This document shows positions 1 to 7,887 of a DNA stretch of 14,380 nt, piece by piece. The notes beneath the pieces were generated by a model. It saw nothing but the letters and a program-made list of their open reading frames with translations, was not told the origin of the DNA and did not search any database. Location of the stretch: contig URQP01000069.1 in assembly GCA_900550025.1 (NCBI GenBank), forward strand, positions 1 through 14,380, read 5' to 3'. This stretch comes from an uncultured Porphyromonadaceae bacterium. Lineage in GTDB: Bacteria > Bacteroidota > Bacteroidia > Bacteroidales > Muribaculaceae. Positions within the stretch are counted from its first letter, which is position 1. Each line of letters begins with the position of its first letter. The position numbers and the translations under genes are program-made.

Positions 1-747
1 GACGCTCTCGGCGATGAGATAATGGAGACATTGGAGAATTCAGGGCTCAATACGGAAATCGCGCGCGTGGATTTCCCGACAGGTACAGTAAAAGTGGAAA
101 TCGACAGCAAAGGTGTTCCGACATACGACATCTGCGAAGGCGTGGCGTGGGACAACATTCCGTTCACCCCACGTCTTGAAGAGCTTGCGAAACGCACCAC
201 GGCAGTATGCTTCGGCTCTCTCGCGCAACGTTTCGTAGTCAGCCACGACACAATCCACAAATTCCTCGCGGCTATGCCTTGCGGAGAGAACGTCTTGAAA
301 ATCTTCGACATAAACCTGCGTCAGAACTATTACAGCAAATCCATACTCGCAGAATCGTTGAAAGAATGCAACGTACTGAAAATCAACGATGACGAATTGC
401 TCATATTCAACGATATGTTCGGATACGGAGGATTGGAGCTTCAGGAAAAATGCAGAAGGATAATCTACGACTTCAACCTGAAAATAATGATTGTGACATG
501 CGGCACAAAAGGCAGCTACGTGGCTTCGGCCGACGGCACGTTCAACTTCGAGCCGACACCGAAAGTGGAAGTCGTCGACACAGTCGGGGCGGGCGACTCG
601 TTCACCGGAGCTTTCTGCGCCGCCCTACTCGCCGGTAAAAGCTATGCGGAAGCACATAAGCTGGCAGTCGAGGTATCGGCATACGTATGTACTTGCAGCG
701 GAGCGATGCCAAAACTTCCGGAAGACATCGTCAACAAAATCCGTTAA
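1..747 (+). CDS. PfkB-family carbohydrate kinase, probable fructokinase (5' truncated by window edge)
   Basis: This is the C-terminal three quarters or so of a ribokinase/PfkB-family sugar kinase, which transfers phosphate from ATP to a cytoplasmic sugar. The frame is open to base 1 and reads DALGDEIMETLE, the typical family segment that precedes residue ~80. The true start is therefore upstream, and the ATG at 22 is internal. The second PfkB signature DTVGAGDSFTGAF is intact, with the catalytic Asp of GAGD at 595-597. The wording around GVAWDNIPF, CFGSLAQR, KIFDINLRQNYY and KINDDEL closely resembles fructokinases of Bacteroides fructan loci as I remember them. Fructose as substrate is an inference from that resemblance and from the fructose-type sensor gene next door. 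The gene ends with TAA and is followed at once by a strong terminator, so it is the last gene of its operon. Confidence 0.9.
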   Translation, partial: DALGDEIMETLENSGLNTEIARVDFPTGTVKVEIDSKGVPTYDICEGVAWDNIPFTPRLEELAKRTTAVCFGSLAQRFVVSHDTIHKFLAAMPCGENVLKIFDINLRQNYYSKSILAESLKECNVLKINDDELLIFNDMFGYGGLELQEKCRRIIYDFNLKIMIVTCGTKGSYVASADGTFNFEPTPKVEVVDTVGAGDSFTGAFCAALLAGKSYAEAHKLAVEVSAYVCTCSGAMPKLPEDIVNKIR

Positions 748-753
748 ACTGAA

Positions 754-806
754 AGCGGGGTTGTCTGTCCTCAGAGACGGGCGACTCCGCTATTTTCATA
801 CTTTTT
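754..806 (+). terminator. Rho-independent terminator after the sugar kinase
   Basis: Sixteen bases from 754 pair with 776-791 (ends AGCGG and CCGCT, several G-T pairs) around a 6-nt loop. The hairpin is followed by ATTTTCATACTTTTT. It lies seven bases after the kinase stop codon and ends just before the next start, so the sensor gene probably has its own transcription or relies on read-through. Confidence 0.85.
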
Positions 807-811
807 AGTCT

Positions 812-3544
812 ATGAAAAACTTTCCATACCTTATATATGCCCTCTTGCTTGCGTTGCTTCTACCCGCATGCTCCAACGAAAAAAAGGAATTCCTCATAGG
901 GGTGTCGCAATGCAGCGACGACGCTTGGCGCCGCCAAATGAACGGAGAGATACTCCGCGAAACATTCATGTACGGCAATGTCGATGTAGAGTTCCGCGCC
1001 GCAAACGACGACAGCCGCAAACAAATCGAAGACATAAAGTACTTCATTAATAAAAAAGTCGACCTGATAGTAGTTGCCCCGAACGAGGCCGCCGCACTCA
1101 CCCCGATAATAGAACGTGCTTACGACCTTGGCATACCGGTAGTGGTCGTGGACAGGAAAATCCTTTCCGACAAATACACCGCTTTCATCGGAGGCGACAA
1201 CTTTGAAATAGGCAAATCGGTAGGCAATTACATCAAAAGCAAATGGGGAGAGGCAAAAAGCGAAATCAACATCGTGGAATTAAGCGGATTAAGCAACTCA
1301 ACACCTGCTCAGGAGCGTAGTAATGGATTTGCCGAGTCAGTGAAGAAACAAAAAGGAATCAACATGTTATGCGTCACCGATGCCGGATGGCTGAAAAACG
1401 TGGCGTTCTCAAAAATGGACTCCATACTGCGCGCATACCCGAAAATTGATGTGGTATTCGCCCAAAACGACATGATGGCAATCGGTGCATACGAGGCGGC
1501 AAAACAATACCACCGGGAAAAAGAGATAGCATTCATAGGAATAGATGCCATAGCAGGCGACGGCCTCGGTCTGGAAGCCGTCCACGACAAGATACTGACG
1601 GCTTCGTTCACCTACCCCACAGGCGGTGACAAAGTGCTACAGACCTGTATGAACATTCTTGAAAAAAGGCATTTCCACAAAACCCTCACGCTCAATACAA
1701 CAATAGTCGATTCAGTCAACGTGGAAGGCATGCTGCTGCAAACCGCCCAAATTTCCGAACTCGACCAGAAAATAGAGACCCTGAACGGAAAAATCACCAA
1801 CTACATATCCATCTACTACACACAAAAAATCGTACTTTTCTGCATCCTTGCAATCTTACTGTTGATTGTAATAGTGCTGATACTCGCTTTCAAGGCTCTG
1901 AAAATAAAAAACAGGCTCAACGCCAAACTGTCGGAACAGAAATCGCAAATCGAATCGCAATATGAGCAAATGGTTCGGCTTTCCAAAGAGCTGGAAGACG
2001 CCACACAGGCAAAACTGGTGTTCTTCACCAACATATCGCACGATTTCCGCACTCCTCTCACGCTCGTGGCCGACCCGGTGGACCAATTGCTCGCTTCCCC
2101 GGACATAAAAGGACACGAACGGAAATTAATTGAACTGATAAAGAAAAATACGGGAATACTGCTACGCCTCGTAAACCAGATACTCGATTTCCGCAAATAC
2201 GAAAACGGGAAAATGGACTATGTGGCAGAACCGCTCGATTTACGCAAATGCTTCAGCACTTGGAACGGCTCGTTCACTACTTCCATTGTAAAAAAACATA
2301 TACATTTCACGTTCGATGCCGACCCTTCATGCGACTTTGTCACCAAAGCCGACCGCACAAAGATGGAGAGCATCTATTTCAATCTGCTGTCAAACGCTTT
2401 CAAATACACTCCGGAAAACGGAAATGTGACGGTAAAGATGACAGAAACCGGCGGTGCCAATCCGCACATAAAGTTTACGGTTGCCAATACAGGCAGCTAT
2501 ATAGAACCGCAGCATATCTCGAAAATTTTCGACCGGTTCTATAAGACCGACCTCCACCATACCGGCTCCGGAATTGGCCTCGCCCTTGTAAAGGCTTTCG
2601 TAGACATGCATGGAGGAACCATAACGGTCGACAGCACACAAAGCGGCGGAACAATTTTCACAGTGGAAATTCCGAAATTGGAATGCGGCTCATCATCCCA
2701 ATTGCCAATACCCGTATCTATCGACAATAAGCAGGCAGAAAACGAGATACTCGAAGAAGAGAGGCACGATACCACTCCCGACTCTTCAAAGCAATTGGTA
2801 CTTGTAATCGACGATAATGCCGACATCCGCACATACATCGCCTCCATTCTCGGCGAAACATATTCGATAATCGAAGCGGCAAACGGTACGGAAGGTATTC
2901 GCAAAGCAATGAAATACGTACCTGACATCATCATCTGCGATGTGATGATGCCGGGTATCGACGGAATAGAATGCTGCAAACGGCTGAAACAAGAAATCCA
3001 GACATGCCACATCCCTGTAATGCTCCTTACCGCCTGCTCGCTTGACGAACAACGCATTCAAGGATATGCCTGCGGTGCCGATTCCTATATAGCAAAGCCT
3101 TTCAGCTCGGAACTGTTGCGCGCACGCGTAGCCAATCTCATATTGTCACGCTCGCGGCTGAAACAATATTTCGGCGATAATTCCGCCCTTGTAAAAGAGG
3201 ACATCTGCGACATTGACAAAGATTTCGTAACTCAATTCAAAAAACTCGTAGAAAAACATATTTCCAACTCCGACCTTTCGGTGGAGGAAATAGGCCGGGA
3301 AATGGGAATGAGCCGGGTGCAACTGTACCGCAAGCTGAAATCGCTCACCAATTACTCTCCCAACGAGCTGATACGCATCACACGACTGAAAAAAGCGCAC
3401 TCAATAATCTCCTCGCAAGATAAAAGCATTTCGGAAGTGGCTTACGAAGTAGGTTTCACCTCGCCTTCATATTTTGCAAAATGCTATAAGGATTATTTCG
3501 GCGAAAGCCCTACCGCCATACGTTCACGCCCGACAAAAAACTGA
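812..3544 (+). CDS. Hybrid two-component system sensor/regulator with sugar-binding periplasmic domain (fructose-responsive type)
   Basis: A single 910-residue chain carries a whole signalling pathway. Residues 1-20 form a hydrophobic signal that ends in a lipobox-like LPAC. Residues ~27-310 are a ribose-binding-protein-like periplasmic domain (IGVSQCSDDAW, VVAPNEAAALTPII, FAQNDMMAIGAYEA). Residues 338-362 are one transmembrane helix. A HisKA domain follows with phospho-acceptor H410 in SHDFRTPLT. The HATPase domain has its N-box at 524-531 and GSGIGLAL at 585-592. The receiver runs from ~661, with acidic D667/D668, phospho-acceptor D710, T740 and K762. An AraC-type HTH domain lies at ~805-905. 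This is the architecture of Bacteroides HTCS proteins; in B. thetaiotaomicron the BT1754 type binds fructose directly and controls fructan genes. The ligand here is inferred from that type and from the adjacent fructokinase. One oddity is that the G1 box reads NTG where many kinases have D-x-G. The start at ATG 812 is supported by the signal peptide. Confidence 0.93.
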   Translation: MKNFPYLIYALLLALLLPACSNEKKEFLIGVSQCSDDAWRRQMNGEILRETFMYGNVDVEFRAANDDSRKQIEDIKYFINKKVDLIVVAPNEAAALTPIIERAYDLGIPVVVVDRKILSDKYTAFIGGDNFEIGKSVGNYIKSKWGEAKSEINIVELSGLSNSTPAQERSNGFAESVKKQKGINMLCVTDAGWLKNVAFSKMDSILRAYPKIDVVFAQNDMMAIGAYEAAKQYHREKEIAFIGIDAIAGDGLGLEAVHDKILTASFTYPTGGDKVLQTCMNILEKRHFHKTLTLNTTIVDSVNVEGMLLQTAQISELDQKIETLNGKITNYISIYYTQKIVLFCILAILLLIVIVLILAFKALKIKNRLNAKLSEQKSQIESQYEQMVRLSKELEDATQAKLVFFTNISHDFRTPLTLVADPVDQLLASPDIKGHERKLIELIKKNTGILLRLVNQILDFRKYENGKMDYVAEPLDLRKCFSTWNGSFTTSIVKKHIHFTFDADPSCDFVTKADRTKMESIYFNLLSNAFKYTPENGNVTVKMTETGGANPHIKFTVANTGSYIEPQHISKIFDRFYKTDLHHTGSGIGLALVKAFVDMHGGTITVDSTQSGGTIFTVEIPKLECGSSSQLPIPVSIDNKQAENEILEEERHDTTPDSSKQLVLVIDDNADIRTYIASILGETYSIIEAANGTEGIRKAMKYVPDIIICDVMMPGIDGIECCKRLKQEIQTCHIPVMLLTACSLDEQRIQGYACGADSYIAKPFSSELLRARVANLILSRSRLKQYFGDNSALVKEDICDIDKDFVTQFKKLVEKHISNSDLSVEEIGREMGMSRVQLYRKLKSLTNYSPNELIRITRLKKAHSIISSQDKSISEVAYEVGFTSPSYFAKCYKDYFGESPTAIRSRPTKN

Positions 3545-3557
3545 GCGAAACCATACC

Positions 3558-3600
3558 GGGAGCCGGAAGCGCAAGATTCACCTTCCGGCTCTCAATTTTC
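3558..3600 (+). terminator. Rho-independent terminator after the hybrid sensor gene
   Basis: A perfect 10-bp stem (GAGCCGGAAG at 3560-3569 with CTTCCGGCTC at 3582-3591) has a 12-nt loop and is followed by TCAATTTTCC. It lies 15 bases after the stop codon of the sensor gene. Confidence 0.85.
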
Positions 3601-3613
3601 CCGGCAGATAGCG

Positions 3614-3667
3614 ATTTTTTCGGTTATAACCTGAATTATCACCGTCGTATTCATTTTTTCGGTTATA
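3614..3667 (+). promoter_or_regulatory. 15-bp direct repeat, possible operator upstream of the secreted protein gene
   Basis: ATTTTTTCGGTTATA occurs twice without mismatch, at 3614-3628 and 3653-3667, 39 bp apart start to start. A GAA follows each copy a few bases later. The pair lies between the sensor terminator and the promoter at 3772-3802. Direct repeats are the usual kind of target for AraC-type DNA-binding domains, so binding by the neighbouring hybrid regulator is possible, but this is only inferred from position. Confidence 0.4.
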
Positions 3668-3771
3668 GACGAAACTTTCTTAGATATTCTCTCAACCGCA
3701 GCATACCAATACCGAACCTCCACGCAAAAAACGGCACCACTCATCCAAATTATATATTTATTGCGAAATGT

Positions 3772-3802
3772 TTTGATTATTTAAAGATTATTCGTAATTT
3801 TG
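3772..3802 (+). promoter_or_regulatory. Bacteroidetes-type promoter of the T9SS cargo gene
   Basis: The -33 element TTTG at 3772-3775 is followed, after 19 bp, by TAATTTTG at 3795-3802, a full match to the TAnnTTTG -7 consensus of Bacteroidetes. Transcription would begin near 3809. This places the start codon at ATG 3827 and excludes the in-frame TTG at 3800, which lies inside the -7 box. Confidence 0.75.
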
Positions 3803-3826
3803 AGGGAAACTATAAAACAACTTAAT

Positions 3827-6145
3827 ATGAAAACCATCAGTATCCTATTCTCGCTATTTGCCATGACAGCGGCAACCTACGCGGCGATGCCGGTCAAAAC
3901 GGCAAAGTCAGCCGACAGCCCAATGCGGCACAACGAAGCGCAATTGACATTCTCCAAGGCGAAGCTCGACGCAGGTGCACTCGTAGAAAGCAATGGCAAC
4001 CTGCAGGCCGGATTCACAATCTTAGGCGCGGAAAGCGGACAACAGACCATATGGAGCGAAAATTTCGACGGCGGCTCCGACGGCTGGACGCTCAACAATG
4101 CAGACAGCTTCTCGTGGGAATTGAAGCAGGACAGCGGTCATCCTTTCACGGAAATTGACTCGGAAGATACTCAATCACTATTCATAGAAGGAGTTTACAG
4201 ATATGCCAGCAGAGGCACTGCATCGGCAATAAGCCCCGCCATCGAAATTCCCGGCAACGCCACATTCACAGGATACATAGGATATTCCTACAACTTTGTT
4301 GAAGACGCTACTATGACTATCTTCACCAGCAAGAACGGCGAGGATTGGACACGGCTTTGGTCGTGCCTCGACGACAAAGGAGACCCGACATGGCGTTGGC
4401 ACTATTTCAGCATCGACCTTACGGCATACGCCGGCAAGACCGTACAATTCAAATTCGAGTACGGTAACAGCGAAGCCTACGACAACGGCGGTTATATGGC
4501 CGACTACATAATCGACGGGCTGCAAATCAGCACGGCAACAGAAGTGACCTCAATTGACGTGATGACCGGCGAGACCGTCAAATTCGCCGACGCGTCGGAA
4601 GGCAATGTCACATCGTGGCAGTGGAGCTTCCCGGGCGGCACACCGTCGGAATCGACGGAGCAATATCCCGAGGTTTACTACACTCGCGACGGCAGCTATG
4701 ACGTTTCGCTCACCGTAGGCGACGGCACCGGCACATCGACGAAAACAATAACCGGATTCGTCAACGTTACAGGCGTTGCCCCGACTGCGAAGATACTGCC
4801 ACCGGCAACGTTCCGCTATAACGAGACACGTCTGCCTATGATTGCGCCTTTCGCCTCAGTGCAATACCACGACGCTTCCGCCGGATTCCCTACAGATTGG
4901 GAATGGGTATTTACCGGCGTGTCGGAAGAGCCGAATGCAACTACTACAAGTACTGAAGAAAATCCTGAGGTAAGCTATGCATACCAGCACAAGCAAGCTG
5001 TCGGGCTTACCGTAAGCAACGGACACGGCAGCTCGTCCGACATGATAGAAATATCAGCCGAATACGAAGGATTCATCACCAACCTGCAGCCCGGCGACAA
5101 GCTCTACACATTCGACCTCGACGATGGGTACGGGGAATTTCCCGGAACGAACTATCTGGAAATCACCGAATATGCGGAAAAATTCTCAAAACCGTCGGTA
5201 CCCATATCAATCGAAGGCGTAACCGTTTATTTCACGCAATATCAGGCAGAAGAATTGCTAGACCAGCTTGCAAGCATAAAGGTGGCACTCTGCAAGAGCG
5301 AGAACGGATTGCCCGGTGAACAAATCGACTTTGCTTCGTGGGACGCTTTCGAACTCGATATGCCACAAGGCAACACACTCGTAGGCACCGACTTCGAGTT
5401 CTCGAAACCAGCGACAATCGACGATGAATTTTTCATCGTGGTAAGCGGCATACCGGAAAAGAACGAGACCTGCACAATATCGTTCGCCACCGCCGTTTTC
5501 CGCGGGCAAGGCAATACAGCATATTTCAAACAACGCGGCGAATGGAAAGCGGCAAGCGACTATTTCCCGGCAGGCAGCAACCACACGTCATACGCCATCA
5601 TGCCCTACATTGCCCACCATGTGATGGGTCCGCTGTCGGACGCAGAAATTACCGTAGGACCGCAAGCAGGAGAAGCAACGTTCGAGATATTCTCGTATTT
5701 CGGATACCAGACACCGATAGAATGCGATGCCGACTGGTGCCGCGTGACGAGCGAGCCTAACGGTTTGACTGTGGACAATATCGTGGTGGCTTACGATGAA
5801 CTTCCGGAAGGCGTTGCAAGCCGCACGGCAACGCTGACGCTCACCGACGGAGCAAGCTCAATCACGCTGAAACTCACCCAAGACCGAATATCGTCAGTGA
5901 CCGCAATTGAGGAGCAAGCAGCGAAAGTCTATCCCACAATATTTGATTCGTGTCTCAATATAGTATTGCCTGACGATGCGCAATCTGTAGAAATAATAGG
6001 AATTGCCGGAAACAGCGTGTACAAAACCACGACTGACGGACAGCAGACGCTCACAGTCGACGGCTCGCAGCTCGCTCCGGGCGCATATATTATTAGAATC
6101 GGCACTACATCCAAACCTGTAATGCTTAAAGCGATAAAACGCTGA
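3827..6145 (+). CDS. Secreted multidomain protein: jelly-roll/MAM-like, two PKD, BACON-like, T9SS type A sorting domain
   Basis: This 772-residue exported protein has no recognisable catalytic domain. Residues 1-20 are a Sec signal peptide. Residues ~75-236 form a jelly-roll domain of the choice-of-anchor/MAM-like type (begins WSENFDGGSDGWTL, ends YIIDGLQI). PKD-like repeats follow at ~243-315 (WQWSFPGGTP, YDVSLTVGDG) and ~318-412. A further beta-rich region runs from ~425 to 600. Residues ~605-686 resemble a BACON domain (DADWCRV, ASRTATLTLT). The last ~75 residues match a Por/type IX sorting domain (VYPTIFDSCLNI, PGAYIIRI, end MLKAIKR). Such proteins cross the outer membrane by the type IX system and are usually anchored or released at the surface. 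The domain set suggests binding of glycans or proteins, but the ligand cannot be named. The gene is monocistronic, with its own promoter and terminator. Confidence 0.88.
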   Translation: MKTISILFSLFAMTAATYAAMPVKTAKSADSPMRHNEAQLTFSKAKLDAGALVESNGNLQAGFTILGAESGQQTIWSENFDGGSDGWTLNNADSFSWELKQDSGHPFTEIDSEDTQSLFIEGVYRYASRGTASAISPAIEIPGNATFTGYIGYSYNFVEDATMTIFTSKNGEDWTRLWSCLDDKGDPTWRWHYFSIDLTAYAGKTVQFKFEYGNSEAYDNGGYMADYIIDGLQISTATEVTSIDVMTGETVKFADASEGNVTSWQWSFPGGTPSESTEQYPEVYYTRDGSYDVSLTVGDGTGTSTKTITGFVNVTGVAPTAKILPPATFRYNETRLPMIAPFASVQYHDASAGFPTDWEWVFTGVSEEPNATTTSTEENPEVSYAYQHKQAVGLTVSNGHGSSSDMIEISAEYEGFITNLQPGDKLYTFDLDDGYGEFPGTNYLEITEYAEKFSKPSVPISIEGVTVYFTQYQAEELLDQLASIKVALCKSENGLPGEQIDFASWDAFELDMPQGNTLVGTDFEFSKPATIDDEFFIVVSGIPEKNETCTISFATAVFRGQGNTAYFKQRGEWKAASDYFPAGSNHTSYAIMPYIAHHVMGPLSDAEITVGPQAGEATFEIFSYFGYQTPIECDADWCRVTSEPNGLTVDNIVVAYDELPEGVASRTATLTLTDGASSITLKLTQDRISSVTAIEEQAAKVYPTIFDSCLNIVLPDDAQSVEIIGIAGNSVYKTTTDGQQTLTVDGSQLAPGAYIIRIGTTSKPVMLKAIKR

Positions 6146-6150
6146 AACCC

Positions 6151-6206
6151 TCAAAAAACAACAGATGCGCCGCTGTGTTGAACAACGGCGCATCTTTATT
6201 TTGCCC
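6151..6206. terminator. Bidirectional Rho-independent terminator between convergent genes
   Basis: A perfect 10-bp stem (AGATGCGCCG at 6163-6172 with CGGCGCATCT at 6186-6195) is flanked by CTTTATTTTG on the plus side. On the other side, AAAAAACAAC gives a T-run on the minus strand. It can end both the cargo protein transcript and the convergent lipoprotein gene. Confidence 0.85.
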
Positions 6207-6209
6207 TCT

Positions 6210-7301
6210 TTAAATATACTTGGCTACAGCTGTGTCGAGTTCGTTTATGTCGATGACACGCTCCGACAATTCTCCATTACGGTTGATTATGAATATGGCC
6301 GGAAGAGAACCTACATTGTAGCGCAACAAATTAGAAGACTGCGCTCCGGCCGGATCGTAAACCGTAATCCACGGCAAACTCTTGGCAGCCGATTTCCAGT
6401 TGAATTCATTTGCGTCATAGCAAATCTGGTAAATCTGGAATCCCTTGGAAGAATACTTGCGGTAAAGCTCCGCCAGACGCGCGTTCAAGGCCGGAGACTC
6501 GTCGGCAAGATATGTCGTGAAATTCAAAATAAGCACATTGCCCTTCGACGCCTCGTCGCTCAACTTGCGCGTCTTTCCGTTACGGTCGATAAGAGTAATA
6601 TCGATTATCTGCGACTCGTTGACATAGAATGTATCGGTAGGCGCGACAGGACGCACAGTGTTGCGGCGGCCGGCAAAGAACATATTTTTAAGCAGCTCCG
6701 TCCGCGGGTCGTTGGGCTTCTGCGTATCGTAGGCGTTTGCCACCGCACCGAGTATACGCACGTCCTCCTTGTCGGTTATCGAATAAAGCGGACGGTTGCC
6801 TATTATTTTATTCACCGTGTAATAAGCCACTATGCTCGAAGGATCTTCCAGAATCATCTCTGCGAACTCCAATTTGGCAGCCTTGAAAGCCGTATCGCCG
6901 AAAGGCAGGCGCGCCAACTGGTGGGAAATGCTGTCGACTTTCATCATCCACACCGCGTTTGCCGTGCCTCCAAGCCTGTAGCCCGAGTCAAAAGCCGCAG
7001 TGTCGGTCTCGATAGTCACTTTGTCAATGCTGTCGATAGGGAAATAAATATACCGGCCCTTACGGTCAAGGCGGAATATTTCAGGATACGACGGAGCTTC
7101 TTCCGCAAAAGAGAAATCGCCGTTACCATCGGTCTTTACCGAATCTATCACTATCCACCGGCCGCTAAGCGAACGCTCCAGCAGCAAAGTCTCGTTCGCG
7201 CCGTTCTCAACCGTTCCGCTCACCTTAAATTCGTTTCCGCCACCACAAGAAGACAGCAAAGCGGAAATTATCACAATCGAAAATAATATCTTTTTCATCA
7301 T
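6210..7301 (-). CDS. DUF4369-type lipoprotein with thioredoxin-like (TlpA/AhpC) domain lacking CxxC
   Basis: This is a 363-residue predicted lipoprotein with lipobox LLSSC (Cys19). The N-terminal ~25-115 (FKVSGTVENGANETLLLER, DGNGDFSF, YFPIDSIDKVTIE) resembles the DUF4369 domain common in Bacteroidetes TlpA-like thiol proteins. A helical linker follows. Residues ~230-363 form a thioredoxin/TlpA fold: VLILNFTTYLADESPALNARL, FQIYQICYD, and the cis-Pro loop VGSLPAIFIINRNGEL with P334. Where active TlpA proteins have WCxxC, this one has TTYLADES, so no redox cysteine pair exists. It is probably a non-redox binding or scaffold protein of the periplasm. Two adjacent ATG codons (7301 and 7298) are possible starts. 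A -7 like element TAACTTTG on the minus strand (7322-7315) lies just upstream, but I see no clear -33. Confidence 0.85.
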   Translation of the reverse strand: MMKKILFSIVIISALLSSCGGGNEFKVSGTVENGANETLLLERSLSGRWIVIDSVKTDGNGDFSFAEEAPSYPEIFRLDRKGRYIYFPIDSIDKVTIETDTAAFDSGYRLGGTANAVWMMKVDSISHQLARLPFGDTAFKAAKLEFAEMILEDPSSIVAYYTVNKIIGNRPLYSITDKEDVRILGAVANAYDTQKPNDPRTELLKNMFFAGRRNTVRPVAPTDTFYVNESQIIDITLIDRNGKTRKLSDEASKGNVLILNFTTYLADESPALNARLAELYRKYSSKGFQIYQICYDANEFNWKSAAKSLPWITVYDPAGAQSSNLLRYNVGSLPAIFIINRNGELSERVIDINELDTAVAKYI

Positions 7302-7314
7302 AATAAATTTTGCA

Positions 7315-7322
7315 CAAAGTTA
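7315..7322 (-). promoter_or_regulatory. Possible -7 element of the lipoprotein gene
   Basis: Read on the minus strand this is TAACTTTG, a full match to the Bacteroidetes TAnnTTTG box, 13 bases before the first ATG. No convincing TTTG lies 19-20 bp further upstream, so only half a promoter is visible. Confidence 0.4.
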
Positions 7323-7385
7323 CATTTTATTCCTTAAAACTACCACCTTGCCGTCTTTTTCATATTCCGGCGGCAATACATATTC

Positions 7386-7416
7386 TTGCTTCACCCCCAT
7401 TTTTACAGTAACTTTG
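7386..7416 (+). promoter_or_regulatory. Bacteroidetes-type promoter of the nuclease-mnmE pair
   Basis: TTG at 7386-7388 is separated by 20 bp from TAACTTTG at 7409-7416, which fits TAnnTTTG. It sits 21 bases before ATG 7438 and supports that start over in-frame alternatives further upstream. The same box would also serve mnmE, which overlaps the nuclease gene. Confidence 0.65.
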
Positions 7417-7437
7417 CGTTCGGAAAAAAGAAGTGCA

Positions 7438-7887
7438 ATGGCTCAACGCAGACGCAAACGACCATCATACAAAAGAAAAAATAAAAACAGCCGGAAAAAA
7501 CTGCTGGCAAGCATTATCATCGCCATTACAGCAATAGCCGGGGCTTACAACTACCGCACAGAACTGAAATCGGCAGTAAGCGATGTGCTGCACCCGATGG
7601 AATATGCCGTCAACGAAGACAGCAGCGACAAGCTGACACTTGTCAAATCGCCCGATACAATGCCGGGGCAACTGGTGGAATACAAGGGATTTACCGTATC
7701 GTTCAACCCTGAACTGCGCATACCTAACTACGTGGCTTACGAATTGACACGCGGCGAAACCGGAGGCGACGTGGCACGGGCCGGCTCATTCGACCGCGAC
7801 ACGGATGTGGAGGGCTGTCCCGAGCCTTCCGATTATACACGTTCGGGCTACGACCGCGGGCATATGGCTCCCCCCCCGCTGACATGA
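7438..7887 (+). CDS. DNA/RNA non-specific endonuclease, N-terminal part (frameshifted)
   Basis: This is the first part of a NucA/EndoG-type (beta-beta-alpha metal) nuclease that cuts DNA and RNA. A very basic N-terminus (residues 2-21) is followed by one membrane helix (~22-37). The enzyme is thus probably anchored in the inner membrane with its catalytic part outside the cytoplasm. The family region YKGFTVSFNPELRIPNYVAYEL and the start of the active-site motif YDRGHMAP (His142 the general base) are present. Reading then enters eight C (7870-7877), gives PPPLT and stops at 7885-7887. The rest of the domain lies in another frame from the same point. Six or nine C would restore one chain; six gives the family-like DRGHMAPPADM. 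The start at 7438 follows from the promoter just upstream. As written, the gene makes no active nuclease unless slippage occurs. Confidence 0.75.
   Translation: MAQRRRKRPSYKRKNKNSRKKLLASIIIAITAIAGAYNYRTELKSAVSDVLHPMEYAVNEDSSDKLTLVKSPDTMPGQLVEYKGFTVSFNPELRIPNYVAYELTRGETGGDVARAGSFDRDTDVEGCPEPSDYTRSGYDRGHMAPPPLT
7870..7877 (+). other. C8 homopolymer at the frame break in the nuclease gene
   Basis: Eight consecutive C lie between GCT and GCTGAC, directly inside the DRGHMAP(A)AD active-site motif. The frame before and after the tract differs by two bases (or minus one). Such runs are prone to replication slippage and also to sequencing indels. Confidence 0.9.

Noticed and set aside
3800..3826. 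TTG start for the T9SS cargo protein
   Set aside because: The TTG lies within the TAnnTTTG promoter box. ATG 3827 begins a clean signal peptide.
6165..7286. 373-codon open frame on the plus strand opposite the lipoprotein gene
   Set aside because: It is the antisense shadow of 6210-7301. It is rich in Arg and His with no domain pattern, while the minus strand has a lipobox and thioredoxin fold.
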